DNA of 64,000 nt from assembly GCA_019054805.1 (NCBI GenBank), contig JAHQIY010000027.1, forward strand, positions 496,001 to 560,000, read 5' to 3'. Positions 31,300-42,956 of the stretch are shown piece by piece; position 1 is the first letter of the stretch, and every line of letters begins with the position of its first letter. Source of the DNA: Brachionus manjavacas. Taxonomy: Eukaryota; Rotifera; Eurotatoria; Ploima; Brachionidae. The notes beneath the pieces are model-generated. The model was not told the DNA's origin. It ran no database searches and saw only the letters and a list, made by a program, of their open reading frames with translations. Position numbers and translations under genes: made by a program.

Positions 31300-33170
31300 G
31301 GCTCCGTATCAAATCAGCAATTATCAAAATAGCAATTATCGAAATAGCTATTATTAAAACCGCTAATTTTTTTTTTAGCTATTTTTTTCCCCTAATTGTT
31401 AAATTAAATTTGCAATTATCAAAATAGCTACAAACAAAAGTTTCAAAAAAGCTTTCAATTAAATAAAAATTTTATTGTGATTTATTTTATTAGTAATAAG
31501 TAAGGTGCCCCAAGTCATAAACACTAGTTAGCTAGGATTATCAAAAATTCACCCCAAAATTTTTTTTTAGGTTAATTATGACGCAGAATTCGATTTTATT
31601 AGTGAAAAAGTTGAGTTCTTATATCTTATACCCGAGTTTCAGGGGGGGGGTTCAAAAAAACGTTTTGTTTCATAAAATGTGAAGCATATAGAAATCTACT
31701 TTTTTTTTTTTTTTATGAAAATTTACCCTAAATTTACTCGGATTAGTCGTTTTTTATCATCCATTAGTTTATTTTCCCTTTTTTTTTTGGCGATTTTTAG
31801 AAAAAAATGTTTTTTTTTTAAAATATGACTTAAAATTTTATTTCGTACATAAGACTTTTTTCAAGTAGGGTGATTTTGGGCTTAAATTAAAGCTAATTTA
31901 TTAAGAAATAGGAATAGGTGGGCTTTTTGGATAATATTGTCTATTTAGTAAAATACAAGCATTTAAAGATACCTATGTAATAAATATAAAGTTTTAAGAT
32001 AGATTCATATAAGAAATTTATTGTTCTTAATATATTAATGTATTAAAATCTTTGCTTTTTTTATGAGAAATAACTTTACTACTCGATTTTGCTCCAAATA
32101 GCTTTTCTAAGACATTTTGATAGCTTGCACCACTTTGATACATTTCCAAAGCTCTCCAGAATCTATTCCATAGTTTAATATTCAAATTTATATTTTTATA
32201 TTCATTTATGGCCTCTAAAATTAAGCCTAAGAACTTGTTGAAATCTTGATCATTTTTTTTTAATATTTTACTGATTTTAAATCTAAATAGAATGCTTTTA
32301 AGACAAGATATCAACAAACCCCCATCTATTTCTATAGAGGAGACTTAGTTCTCTTAAATAAAAAAAAATTATCTATTTTGAAATAATTTTACGGGAGAAA
32401 TAAAACGCCAAAAATGCTAAATCATCGAATTTTTTCAAAACTTTGCGTTTAAATTGTTAGGGATTTTTATTGAATGGGTGAAAAAAAATACACAAGATTA
32501 GAAAGTAAATTTCCTCTACTATCTGAAGAAAAAAAAATTAAGTTTCCAAGTCATTTGCATTTTTCGAAAAAATCAGTTCAAACTTATGCACTAAATTTGT
32601 ATTTTTATTTCATGCAATTCAGCAAAAATAAGATGACATATGAAAAAAATGATTTCAGATTAGAGTTCTACGCACAAAATTACATTAGATTTCAAATTAT
32701 TGGAAAAGCTAAAAATTTTAAATCCAAAACTAGTGTTTATGACTTGGGGCACCTTAAATGGACTTGATTGAAGAATTAGCAAACAATTTTGAACGTTCGC
32801 TGAATATAAACAAGTAATTTATAAAAGAAAGCCAAAATATTTATTGCTAGACGAACGTATCCAAAATATAATCAAAGAATAGTCCGATAAAGAAAAAACT
32901 TTAATTAGTTTATGTTTACTTTTAAAATATTAATATTAGGGATGATTTTTTTGATTTTTTTGATTTTTATGATTTTTATTGGATTTTTATTTAAATTGAC
33001 TAAAAAAATAAATTAGCTCTTTTAATTTAATTAATTTTTGTTTATAGCTATTTTTTTATAACTATTTTTTAATTGGCATTTAGCGATTTTTAATTTAGCT
33101 AATTTGATTAAAATAAAAATCTCAGGTAAATTTTTAGCTATATCGATAATTGCTATTTTGATACGCTCCC
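31300..33170. mobile_element. Second-layer hAT-like element
   Basis: The TIRs GGCTCCGTATCAAA and GGGAGCGTATCAAAA (right end complemented) continue into an AGCAATTATC repeat. AGAGTTTC is duplicated at 31292-31299 and 33171-33178. The 8-bp duplication suggests hAT. It contains a third element. Confidence 0.8.
31503..32754. mobile_element. Third-layer TA-site element (1252 bp) with two unassigned frames
   Basis: The ends are a perfect inverted repeat starting AGGTGCCCCAAGTCATAAAC and flanked by TA. It holds two open frames: minus 32027-32317 (96 residues) and plus 32474 to the right end (about 94 residues inside the element). Neither resembles a transposase I recognise. They may be parts of a degraded or captured gene. 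Confidence 0.75.
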
Positions 33171-33324
33171 AGAGTTTCTAATATATCTCGAAATGATAAA
33201 TTAGGAATTAGCAATAATTTTTTTTTTACAAAATAAAGATTTTTAAATAGATTAAAACTTTTAAATTTAAATTAACTATTTTCTGCCACAGGATATACAG
33301 TCTGGGAAAGAAGGAATAAATTAA

Positions 33325-33366
33325 ATCCACTAAAAATTAAATCCACTAAAAATTAAATCCACTAAA
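33325..33366. repeat. Tandem repeat, three 14-base units
   Basis: Three copies of AAATTAAATCCACT in the right part of the outer fold-back hAT-like element. Confidence 0.7.
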
Positions 33367-34234
33367 TGATGATAGTTTCAGAAAATTTATAGAAAATTGA
33401 TTGAGAAATTTTTTAAATCTTTAATTTTAAAATTTTAATCTTTTTTTATATGACTAATAAATTTTTTTTAAAATAGATTTTTGAATTGTTATTTTTGCTT
33501 TAAATTTTATATTTTAAATCAATTTAAATATCTTATATATTTAAAAAAAAAAAAACGTTTTTAGATAATTCCTAATTTTTCATATCGAGAAATATTAGAA
33601 ACTTTATAGTCAACTAGAAAAAATCAATCGATTTTTAAATTAGTTTAATAGTTAACTATAAAAACTAAAAAAAAATAATCGATTTAATAGTCGACAAAAT
33701 AAAATTTAATAGATTTAAAAGTAGTCGATTTTTGAATCGATTATTGATAATCCATTGCCAACACTACTCCTAATTGATGAATTTTTTCCTTTTCTTGATT
33801 TTACTTGAAAACTTCATTCTTACTAACTTCTCAATAACTGATTATTAACATTCGTTAACTGACCATGTATTCAAAATATATATAACTCATGGAAACTTTT
33901 TTTTTTCTGACCAGAATTTACTTAATAAAATAAATAAATAGCTATATTCAAAAGAGCGTAGTTCAAAAAAGAAAAATCAACTTTTTTTATTTTTGTTAAT
34001 TAATTTTAAGACATATTTAAAAAAAAATGTTGTCAATTATCGCTTGATTAATTAATATTTGATTTTTAAACTCAGATTATGTAGTGCTCTTTTGCAAAGT
34101 TATTCGAAATGAATTTTATTCTTTCATCTAAAAGCATTCACCTAGGTTTTTTTACTTTTTGTCTCTATTTGGTTTACCGTTCAGTCTATAATGTTGTCCG
34201 TTAAAATAGAGCTGTGGTTATTTTTTTTTTTTTA

Positions 34235-35230
34235 AATATTTATTTTTTGTTTTCTGTACCAAGCTAGGGCTCCTTCAGAATAAATTAAAAAAAAATCAAA
34301 ATCAAATTAAAAAATAAAATTAAAGTTAATAAAATGAGATAAAGAAAAAAATGAAAATAAAGTAAATAAGCTAAAATAATGTAAAGAAAGTTAAAAACAA
34401 TTATATTGAAATTGGCTGCTACATGTTACACATGTTTACATTGTTCAGGTTTCAGGAAAAAAGGAGGAAATAGTAAGGTAGCAATTACACAATCGAGTTG
34501 AGTATTCAATATATCTCGACTCGAAACCTTTTTGTATTCCTCCACCAGTCTTACAACCAATGGAATAGAATGACTCGGTCCTGTCCCAACATATCTCTCA
34601 CTCAACTCAAAAAGCCGATTCGAGACTTTTAGTAATTTCAGTCTATTAAAAGCTTCATGTTTTGATCCTTTTTTTGTTCTAAATTTATTTATTTTTTTCC
34701 AAAAATGTCTTCTTGTCAGTGGGTTTTTTCCCATCTTCTCGAAAAAATCAAACCAATTTTGATTCCAGAATTATTTTAAAGAAGCCTTTAACTCAAATGT
34801 AAGTTAATTAAATTTTTGTTTGATCTTTTGAAAGCGAGTTTTTTGTAAGTTTCTTCTTAGTTTCCTACGTTCTTTTATTAGTTTAAGAATGTTCGGGGGG
34901 AGACATTTTTGTTGATTTTCTGAGAAAGATAAGCAATGCTTTTATGAGAAGCAGAATGATTTTTTCGGTAATTCTATCATTTAGTTGATTAATAGTTGGG
35001 GACCTTTCAGGGATATTAACTATTTGAGAATTTAGAATCTCGCTAAATAATAGCTAGTTTGTTTTCTTATAGTTAATAGTATCTAGTTATGTCTTTATTA
35101 TTTAAGACATTGAAGTCGGTAATTTTGTCAATTAATCAGGATGAAACTAAAAAAAGATCAAGATTTCAAAGTAATTTTCAGTAGGGCGCTTATCATTAAT
35201 TACTGAAAAGTCTTAAAAAAAGGGCATAAA
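34235..35230 (-). mobile_element. Jockey-like LINE with large internal deletion
   Basis: On the minus strand the pre-RT linker (GKNPLTRRHFWKKINKFRTK) joins directly to the C-terminal region ([29 protein letters not shown]) in one open frame (34734-34426), so the whole RT is deleted. The hairpin tail is at 34241-34283. Upstream linker sequence with breaks continues to about 35230. Confidence 0.75.
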
Positions 35231-35279
35231 GCAATGTTTTGATCTTTACCACTACAAAAAAAGCAATTTCGTTTCTGTC

Positions 35280-35690
35280 TAGCAATTTAAATTACGCACT
35301 TTAATCTGTTAAGAACTGTTAGACCAGTCATTTTTGTATCTAACTGATCTGATTCTTTCGGGAAGGAAACTTTTACTCGTTTCACACTGTTTTTAAACTT
35401 GACTTTCTTTGTATATTTCTTCTGAAATTTGTTCACTTTTGAGACCACTGATTTTAACAGCTTCGAAATAGTTTCGAAGTAATTCCTTGTTGAAATCTTC
35501 TGGGAGATAGTGAAACCTAAATATCGAGTATATTCTTGTCTCCGGCAATTAGTTTGCATCTTCAATTTGAAAAATTCGCCATTTATATCAATTGAACGTT
35601 CGAAGACTTTCCACCCTATTAAGGAAGGATTTGCACAAGGGTTAGTAATAATACGGGTCTCTGCTTTTTCACTAATGACGTTTTGCGAAT
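35280..35690 (-). mobile_element. Non-LTR RT fragment, other family
   Basis: The minus frame 35565-35287 contains YTRYLGFTISQK and an N-terminal part resembling the region after the RT catalytic box; a long Lys-rich stretch follows. Probably LINE; the clade is uncertain. Confidence 0.4.
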
Positions 35691-35896
35691 ATACATAAGA
35701 AAAATATTTTGTACTAATAAAAATAAGTTTTACTTAAATTTTAGTAAAATATACACTTATTTCTAATTCGAAGTTAAAATTCTTAAATCTTACTTATGAC
35801 AAGTAAAATATACATATATAAATAAAAACACACTTATAAAAATTAAAGCAAACATAGAGTTTAGAAAATAATACAACTCTAAACAAAAAATTTAAA

Positions 35897-36935
35897 ATGG
35901 AAAATGAAACATCATCGCAGAGTTCAAAAAACTCTTCAACAAGAAGTCTTGAATGGGATTTTCTTAAAGAGTTCAATGACGAGAGTGATTTGGATGAGTC
36001 TTTGGTGACAAAAGTACCATACAACACTGTACGTTCTTCTCATTCTAAAACAAATTTTAACCTCAAAGTTGTGTGTAAATTGGATCGCTACAAAATGCTT
36101 CAAGAAACTCGTATATGTGAAGGTCATACAAGTATGGACATTAACGAAGAAATTTTTATAAAATCCCTGTGCAATATAAAGTTATGTGCTGTGGTGATTG
36201 TCTCATTTACAAAATATTTCAAAACAATCAACATGCAATTAATTGTGATGATTTAGTAAATGATCAAGATCTAATACATCCAGAGTCTCACGCATTTGGT
36301 ACACATCCGAAAGTAAAAGTCATTTTGAATGATTTAGTAGAGAAAAATGTACAATATCTTAAGCCACTTCAAGCACATATTTATTTAAATACATTATAAG
36401 TTTTAAATGGTGTATTGAAGGGTTTACCAATGCCTGACCATAATCAGATAAAATACTATATTCGAACATATAGAAATCATAATAACGTATTTAGTAATAA
36501 AGTAGAAGACGTTGGTTAAAGTTAAGCAGTCGGTTAAAATACACTTATTTTGCTATAATTTGGACGATGAAACTTCGTTTTTCTTTGGTTTTAGTGTCGA
36601 CGACTTCAATCATCCAATTATTAGTAATGGTGAAAATCCGGAAAAAGCATTTAGAATCGGTATTACATCTAAAAATTTTTTTAAATCGGTTAGTCGCGTT
36701 GTCAGTTAAAAACATGGTATACCACTTGGATTGTACGTACAAGTTGACAAAAAATAGGTTCCCGTTTTTGTTTTTTGGATTTTCGGACTTCAGTGGCCAA
36801 TTTCATCAATTTCTATTGCTTACGCACTTATATTACACGAGACAGGGACAGATTATGATTGGTTATTTTGAGCACTAAAAAACTTGTTTATAGCATTAGG
36901 TATTGTTTTTAATCCTTCAATCCAAAAAAAAATTG
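35897..36935 (+). mobile_element. MULE transposase remnant
   Basis: It begins with an acidic N-terminus (MENETSSQSSKNSSTRSLEW), then CKLDRYKMLQ and HPKVKVILNDL. After frameshifts it enters a MULE-type DDE segment: VYHLDCTYKLTKNRFPFLFF, then FSDFSGQFH, with the first catalytic Asp. A further piece (ALKNLFIALGIVFNPS) ends where gypsy sequence starts. It has many stops. The N-terminal zinc region is decayed. Confidence 0.6.
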
Positions 36936-37443
36936 TCATTATGAAAAGCATACTTTCAGACAAGTCAAGCAAGAGGATGTCGAGTCGATAGCCTCTTATG
37001 CAACAAGGTTAAGGAATTTGTCCAAATACTGCGATTTTAAAGACGTGGACGATGAGATTATTACGCAATTTGTTGAAGGTGGCAAAGACAAGGAGATTAA
37101 AGCAAAGATAATGAAAGCAAAAAATGGTCTTAAGTTGGACGAGCTGCTGGAATGGGGAAGGACAAGAGAGGTGGTAAACCACCAAATTAAGGACTAATCG
37201 AAGTGCAATGGGGTTAGCTACAGTGTTAATCTAGTGTCTAAGCATGGATATAACAGACTGGGTTAGGCTGGTCTTTTTCGCATGACGGTGAGTGCTCGGC
37301 GAAAAATAAGATGTGTTACAAATGTGGCGAAAAAGGTCACTTTGAGAAAAAGTGTAGAAAGGAAATATTAGATGGTACGAAGAGAGTAAATGGGACCATA
37401 AATGCTTTGACGAGTAGAAAAGTTGAACGGAACGAGACAAGTA

Positions 37444-37502
37444 GCTTAGACAATGGGAACTCCGATCATTATTTATTTGATCGGAGTTCCCATTGTCTAA
37501 GC
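37444..37502. repeat. Perfect 25-bp hairpin within gypsy gag-pro
   Basis: GCTTAGACAATGGGAACTCC... at 37444-37468 is exactly complementary to 37478-37502, with a 9-base AT loop. The reading frame runs through it without a stop. It is an inverted duplication of 25 coding bases. Confidence 0.9.
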
Positions 37503-38681
37503 GAATGCCTACCAACTGTAGCTGGAAAAGTTGGTGAAAAGATGATCAAATTTATACTAGATACTGAAGCGACGCTCAACATTGTCGATGAGGTGAATTT
37601 TGAAAAAATCAAAAACATGGTTAAGTTGAGGAAAAGTTGCTCGAAAGTGTATCCATATAGATCCAAAGTTCCTCTACAAATTTGAGGCCGAGATCACATA
37701 TAATGGCAAGTCTGTTTTGGCGATTTTTGCTGTCGTTGCAGACTTCGGAGACTGCTTGTTATGGTGTAAAACTGCACTGGAGCTGGGCATGGTAAAATTT
37801 GTTAACTCAATCAATTCATATGAACAGATAAAGAGTAGGCTCGGGAATTTATTCGATGCAAAAATTGGAAAATTAAAAGACTATCAGCTAAAATTTCATA
37901 TGGACGAGAGTGTAAAGCCTACAAAGCAGCACCATAGCAGAATTCCATTTCAGTTGAGAAAACAAGTTAATGAAGAATTACACTCGCTAATGGAGCAAGG
38001 CATAATTGAGCGGGCCGAGGGTCCAACAACTTGGATCTCGCCAATTCACGTTTTGATAAATAGTGTTTTAAATGGTCTTCAAGGTGTGAGTGACGACATA
38101 ATAGTCTTTGGTCGAAATAAAGAAGAGCATGATGAACGATTGATCAAAGTTTTGGAGAGGTTGGATAAGAGTGGCTTGACAGCAAATCGTGAAAAGTGTG
38201 AGTTTGGAAGGAGATCGATTGAAAACTTTGGTTTGATTTTCAGTGCTAATGGGGTGTCCTCTAGTGAAGAACGAGTAAAGGCTCTTCGATGCCTAAATCC
38301 GCAAAGAAACGCTAAAGAAGTTGCAAGTCTTTTAGGTTTAGCTACATATTCGTCAAGGTTTATTAAAGACTTCACCACTCTAACAGAGTCACTTAGAACT
38401 ATTACAAGACAAAGAGAAGGCCGAAGATTTAGCTGGACAAAAGAACATGTAAAAGCTCTTGAAGCGCTGAAAAACTCGTTGTCCACAGATGCATTGGCGT
38501 ATTTTAACCCAGAATGGGACACGGAAATTGTTGTCGATGCCAGTCTGGTTGGTGTCGGTGCAGTTCTCGTCTAAATCGACCACAGTGATCGAAAGAATCG
38601 TAAAGTTGTCGCGTAAGCTTGTAGGACACTGAATGAGTTTGAGCGCAAATACGCGCAAGTTAAGAAAGAAGCACTTAGCTG

Positions 38682-40407
38682 TAGTGTTGGCCTCCGGAGG
38701 AACAGAGGGGCCTCCGGAGAAAAATTGCCAGATTCACGGAGCCGGAAAAGGGTGCGGAAATTTTTAACAAAAAAGGTTCCAGAGACGGAGAAAAAAAACA
38801 GTCCCGGAAACGGAAACGGAAAAATAATCGGTGACCTCGAAAATAACGGAGATATTAACGTTGAGTTACTTCGGATCGGATATATAAACAGTTACAATAA
38901 TCGGAGACGAAGGTTGGAACGGAGAAAAATTCCGGAGACGGCAACGGAAACGGGTAAATGTACGTTGCATCCGGATTTAACGGAGAATCCGAACGGAGGA
39001 CCAAAAAAGAGAGGAAAAATAAACCCAAGAGAACAACGGAAATTGAGCTCTTGAACAAAGCTTGCAAAATAAAGATGATATCGCAAGAAAAAAACCGAGT
39101 GAAATTTGCAGCTAGCATTCTTTAGACTTCTAGAATTTTGCCATCGCTTCTTTGTTTTAAAAAGTTTGGTCAAAAAAGTATTGATTATCTAAATATTTTT
39201 TTTTATTTTTTTGTAAAAAATTGAAATGACTATAATAAATTTTTTTAACACCTAATGTTTTAGTTAATTTTAATTTAACTTAATTTTATAAGATTAAAAC
39301 TTAAAAAAAAAAATTAAATTAAATGTTATATCTTTATAAATAATCTTTATTTACCCGCTTTAATTTTCTTTTACACTATAGTCCGCTTAAATTGTTTTTG
39401 AGAAAAATTATCGATTTTCGAAATGAAATTTTTAAAGACATTAGGAATCGAACTGATTACATCATTAAAAAAATTGACAAACATAAGCACATTGGTAAAT
39501 AAACTCTTAAATTTTCTTTTTAAAATTAAAAATTTTACATGAGAATTTTAAAAATTTAATTTTTTTTAATTTAATTTTATAAGATTAAAACTTATTTTAA
39601 TTTATTTTAATTTAATAAAATTTAATTTAATTTAATTTTATAAGATTAAAACTTAAAAAAAAAAATTAAATTTTTAAAATTCTCATGTAAAATTTTTAAT
39701 TTTAAAAAGAAAATTTAAGAGTTTATTTACCAATGTGCTTATGTTTGTCAATTTTTTTAATGATGTAATCAGTTCGATTCCTAATGTCTTTAAAAATTTC
39801 ATTTCGAAAATCGATAATTTTTCTCAAAAACAATTTAAGCGGACTATAGTGTAAAAGAAAATTAAAGCGGGTAAATAAAGATTATTTATAAAGATATAAC
39901 ATTTAATTTAATTTTTTTTTTTAAGTTTTAATCTTATAAAATTAAGTTAAATTAAAATTAACTAAAACATTAGGTGTTAAAAAAATTTATTATAGTCATT
40001 TCAATTTTTTACAAAAAAATAAAAAAAAATATTTAGATAATCAATACTTTTTTGACCAAACTTTTTAAAACAAAGAAGCGATGGCAAAATTCTAGAAGTC
40101 TAAAGAATCTCTTCGGTTTATTTTTCCTCTCTGTTTTGGTCCTCTGTTTCAGTCTCCGCTCCGTTCGGATTCTCCGTTTACGTCTCCGTTAAATCCGGAG
40201 GCTACGTTCATTTACCCATTTCCGTTGCCGTTTCCGGAATTTTTCTCCGTTCCAACCTTCGCTTCCGATTATTGTGACCGTTTATATCTCCGTTCCGTTC
40301 GGTGTCAATCCGGAAGTTCAACCGCTCTGTTTCTGTTCCTCCGTTTAACCTTCCGTTGATTTTTTTCCGGAGCCTTCCGGTGAACCCTCATCCGTTATCC
40401 AAAACTA
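38682..40407. mobile_element. Giant fold-back hAT-like element (1726 bp) in gypsy RNase H
   Basis: The ends are TAGTGTTGG and CCAAAACTA, flanked by the 8-bp duplication CTTAGCTG (38674-38681, 40408-40415). The outer parts are unusually rich in repeated CGGAGA/CGGAAACGG (left) and the complement (right). The inner arms 39116-39570 and 39655-40109 are near-perfect complements over about 450 bases, with an AT-rich spacer. No transposase domain; the frame at 38725-39054 follows the CGGA repeat and is unlikely to be a gene. Confidence 0.88.
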
Positions 40408-41224
40408 CTTAGCTGTGTTTATAGTTGCGAAAAATTTTACATTTTTGTTTATGGCAAGAAGTTCAAGTTGGTCACCGATAACAAGGCTGTTCAGTTTATC
40501 TACAATGGCAGTAAAGGAAGATCGCAAGCTAGGATTGAGCGATGGGGTTTGAGGTTAGCAGCATTCGATTTCGAGGTCGTTCATCGGCCTGGGAAAGAAA
40601 ATATTGCCGACTGCATCTCGAGACACCCCTGTCCAGTTGATGAGTCGGATGAATACCAGTTGAGTGAGTCTTACGTTAATTTCGTAGCAAACCATTCTGT
40701 ACCAAAGTTTAAACGTGGTTTCCTGGTCTGGATCGGATAGTGGAGTCCGTCGTTGGACAATGTCGAATTTGTCAGTGTTGCGTGAGTCAAAAGAACGCCA
40801 AAGTGCCATTGATAATGACGCAAATGCCAAAATCTGCCTGGAAGGAAGTTAGTATTGATTTTTTCGGCCCTCTTCCGACTGGTGAAAACGTAATCGGGCT
40901 AAAAGATGACGCATCCAGGATCGCCGCTGCAAAAGTCACAAGATCGACAAAGTTTGAAACAGTTGAGCCAAAGCTCGATGAAGCCTTTACAACCTATGGC
41001 ATCCCTTGACTCGTGGTCAAGCCACCGGTCAGCCAACATTTTTGAAATATTTCATTTTAAATAAAAAAGATTTACATAATTTTTAATTTAAATTAATATT
41101 TATTTGTAAATTGAAAAAAGTTTATTTTTCAATTATTTTTTTGTCCCAAAAGAATCCCAGAGATAAGTCATCGTCATAAGAGAGAGGTACCCTGCACCCA
41201 CTCTCAGAACCTCTAATTTTAGAT

Positions 41225-42520
41225 TCTCAAACCAACCTCGGGATGATACGGCATCTTGAAGTTGATCATCAATTCAAAATACCATTTCACTTCAAAAAGT
41301 TTATCTTTAGATATTAAAATTCATTTTTGATTTTTTTTTAAATAGTTTTAATGTAATGTGATTTACATGCTATGTAGATTTAAAGAATAAAAAAATTTTG
41401 AAAAAAAAAAAATTTCTTAATCCATTGAAAAAATTGATATTTTTCAATAGACTGATTTTTTGAGATAAATATTTGAATTTCTTTTTAAATTTAATTTTGT
41501 GTGCTAGATACTAATACTTTCGAAATAAAAAATTAAAATTAACTTTAAAAAAAATCAGTTAATACATTCAAACATTAAAATCAATTTTATCAATGGATTA
41601 AGAAAAATTTTTTTTTCAAAATTTTTTTATTCTTTAAATCTACATAGCATGTTAATCACGTTACATTAAAACTATTTAAAAAAAATCAAAGATGAATTTT
41701 AATATATAAAGATAAACTTTTTGAAGTGAAATGATATTTTGAATGGCTACAAATTATTTTAGTATCTAATTTGTTTTAATCTATATCTAATAAAATAATA
41801 TTTGTATCAAATAAAAAATAAAATATCACACTCAAGTAAAAAAAAAATGTGAGAAAAAAATTAAACAGCTCTATTAAAGAGCTTTATTTATTTGTTTATA
41901 TTGTTTATTTTTGGACAATTCTTGCATTTGAAGAACTGTTTATCACTGTAAGTTCCCTTACCTAATTTTAGGTTTTTTTCCCCAAAATGTATCCTCAAAC
42001 AAAATATCTTTATCTTGGATTACCTTTAATGCTTCTTGATAAGAAGCATAGCGTTGAAGCTCATCGTAAACTTAGGTTTTAGATCGACTTCGATGCTGTC
42101 TATATCGTCGTCAGTATCCAAACCTGGCTGATTTTGTGTAGCAGGTCGAAGAATTGAAGTTGAAGAAGATTCTGAATAACTCATTTTAATACTTTGTAAT
42201 GTTTTTCAAAAATTTTAGTTTTAGTGTGACAAATTTATATAAAAAATCGATCATATTAATTGATTAATTAATCAAAATTACATATTAATTTGATACTCAA
42301 TGTATTAAATTAGATACTTATCAATTAGTTTAGATATTGATTAAATAAATTAGGTGCCAATAAAATAAAATAGATATTATCAAAATTAGATACAAAATTA
42401 ATTAAAATTTGGTACTAAATAATTATTATTAGATACTGAATTAAATAGTAGCCTATTTTGAATTGATCATCAACTTCAAGATGCCGAGGATACGGGTCCA
42501 AACTGATTAGATCAAGGGTG
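41225..42520. mobile_element. Element with long TIRs, inner fold-back and transposase N-terminal scrap
   Basis: The left end near 41239 (CATCTTGAAGTTGATCATCA) is complementary to the right end near 42450-42495. Inside, 41278-41500 and 41525-41745 form another imperfect fold-back. On the minus strand from 42184 an acidic frame starts MSYSESSSTSIL and, after a frameshift, reads DELQRYASYQEALKVIQDKD and ILFEDTFWGKKPK. It is probably a decayed transposase start. A partial copy lies at 58395-58545. The superfamily is unclear. Confidence 0.6.
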
Positions 42521-42913
42521 ATACTTTTCAGCACTTCAGGGCATTCTATCATTAAAAGTGAGCCTTTATTAGTAATTTTAATTCATCCGATCTTTCTTTT
42601 AAATTATCTAGGCAATATTTTATTGATTCACAGATTATTAATTTGTTGTGATGTATTTCGAGCAAATTTTTCAGGTAAATCTTAAGCGAAGTCAACAATA
42701 TAACCTTTTGGTTTAACAAACTAAAAAAAATTATATAATGACTTAAAAGAGAAATATTTAGTCTGAATTTTATTAAATAAATCAAGCCTAAAATAAAATT
42801 TTTATTTTTATAAAAATAAATTTTTTTTATCATACAATTTTTTTGATTTTAAAAAAATATTTAAATATTTATATCTTTAGAATTTTTTTTGGAAAAATAA
42901 AAAAGAAATTTTT

Positions 42914-42919
42914 TTTATT
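42914..42919 (-). terminator. Possible poly(A) signal of the SAM gene
   Basis: AATAAA on the minus strand, about 40 bases after the TAA stop. Confidence 0.5.
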
Positions 42920-42956
42920 AATAATTTACATTTTTTTAAAACAAAATATTTTTTTT

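Larger units (their letters stand above)
31223..33766. mobile_element. Fold-back hAT-like element (outer layer of a nest)
   Basis: The ends TAGTGTTGGCAATCG and its imperfect complement are flanked by CTCCTAAT on both sides (31215-31222, 33767-33774). With the inner insertion removed, the left and right parts (31223-31299; 33179-33766) are complementary around GAGTTTCTAATATATCTCG-type sequence, so the original element was an AT-rich fold-back of about 670 bp. No coding capacity. Confidence 0.85.
36940..41030 (+). mobile_element. Broken Ty3/gypsy LTR retrotransposon, no LTRs seen
   Basis: Gag capsid-like segment 36946-37197; zinc knuckle CYKCGEKGHFEKKC (37311-37360); protease with the active motif changed to DTEA (about 37560), normally DTG; RT at 37717-38574 lacking the central part with the first catalytic Asp, but keeping a SDD motif; RNase H split by a fold-back element (38575-38681 and 40416-40740, with HRPGKENIADCISR); integrase zinc and core start (40740-41010, SIDFFGPLP), cut off at 41010. 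Stops and frameshifts throughout. Non-functional. Confidence 0.9.

Noticed and set aside
35897..36399. Candidate host gene starting MENETSSQSS
   Set aside because: Downstream frames carry a MULE-type DDE segment and many stops, so it is a transposase pseudogene.
38725..39054. 109-residue frame rich in Arg/Lys/Asn/Gly
   Set aside because: It follows the CGGAGA/CGGAAAC repeat in a fold-back arm and is repeat-encoded, with no counterpart domain.
39440..39470. GGAATCGAACTGATTAC-like segment resembling a tRNA T-arm
   Set aside because: No acceptor, D or anticodon stem could be folded around it, and it occurs in both arms of the fold-back element.
39116..40109. CRISPR-like or replication-origin palindrome
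   Set aside because: Two long complementary arms with no short regular repeats and spacers; TIRs and an 8-bp duplication show it is a transposon.
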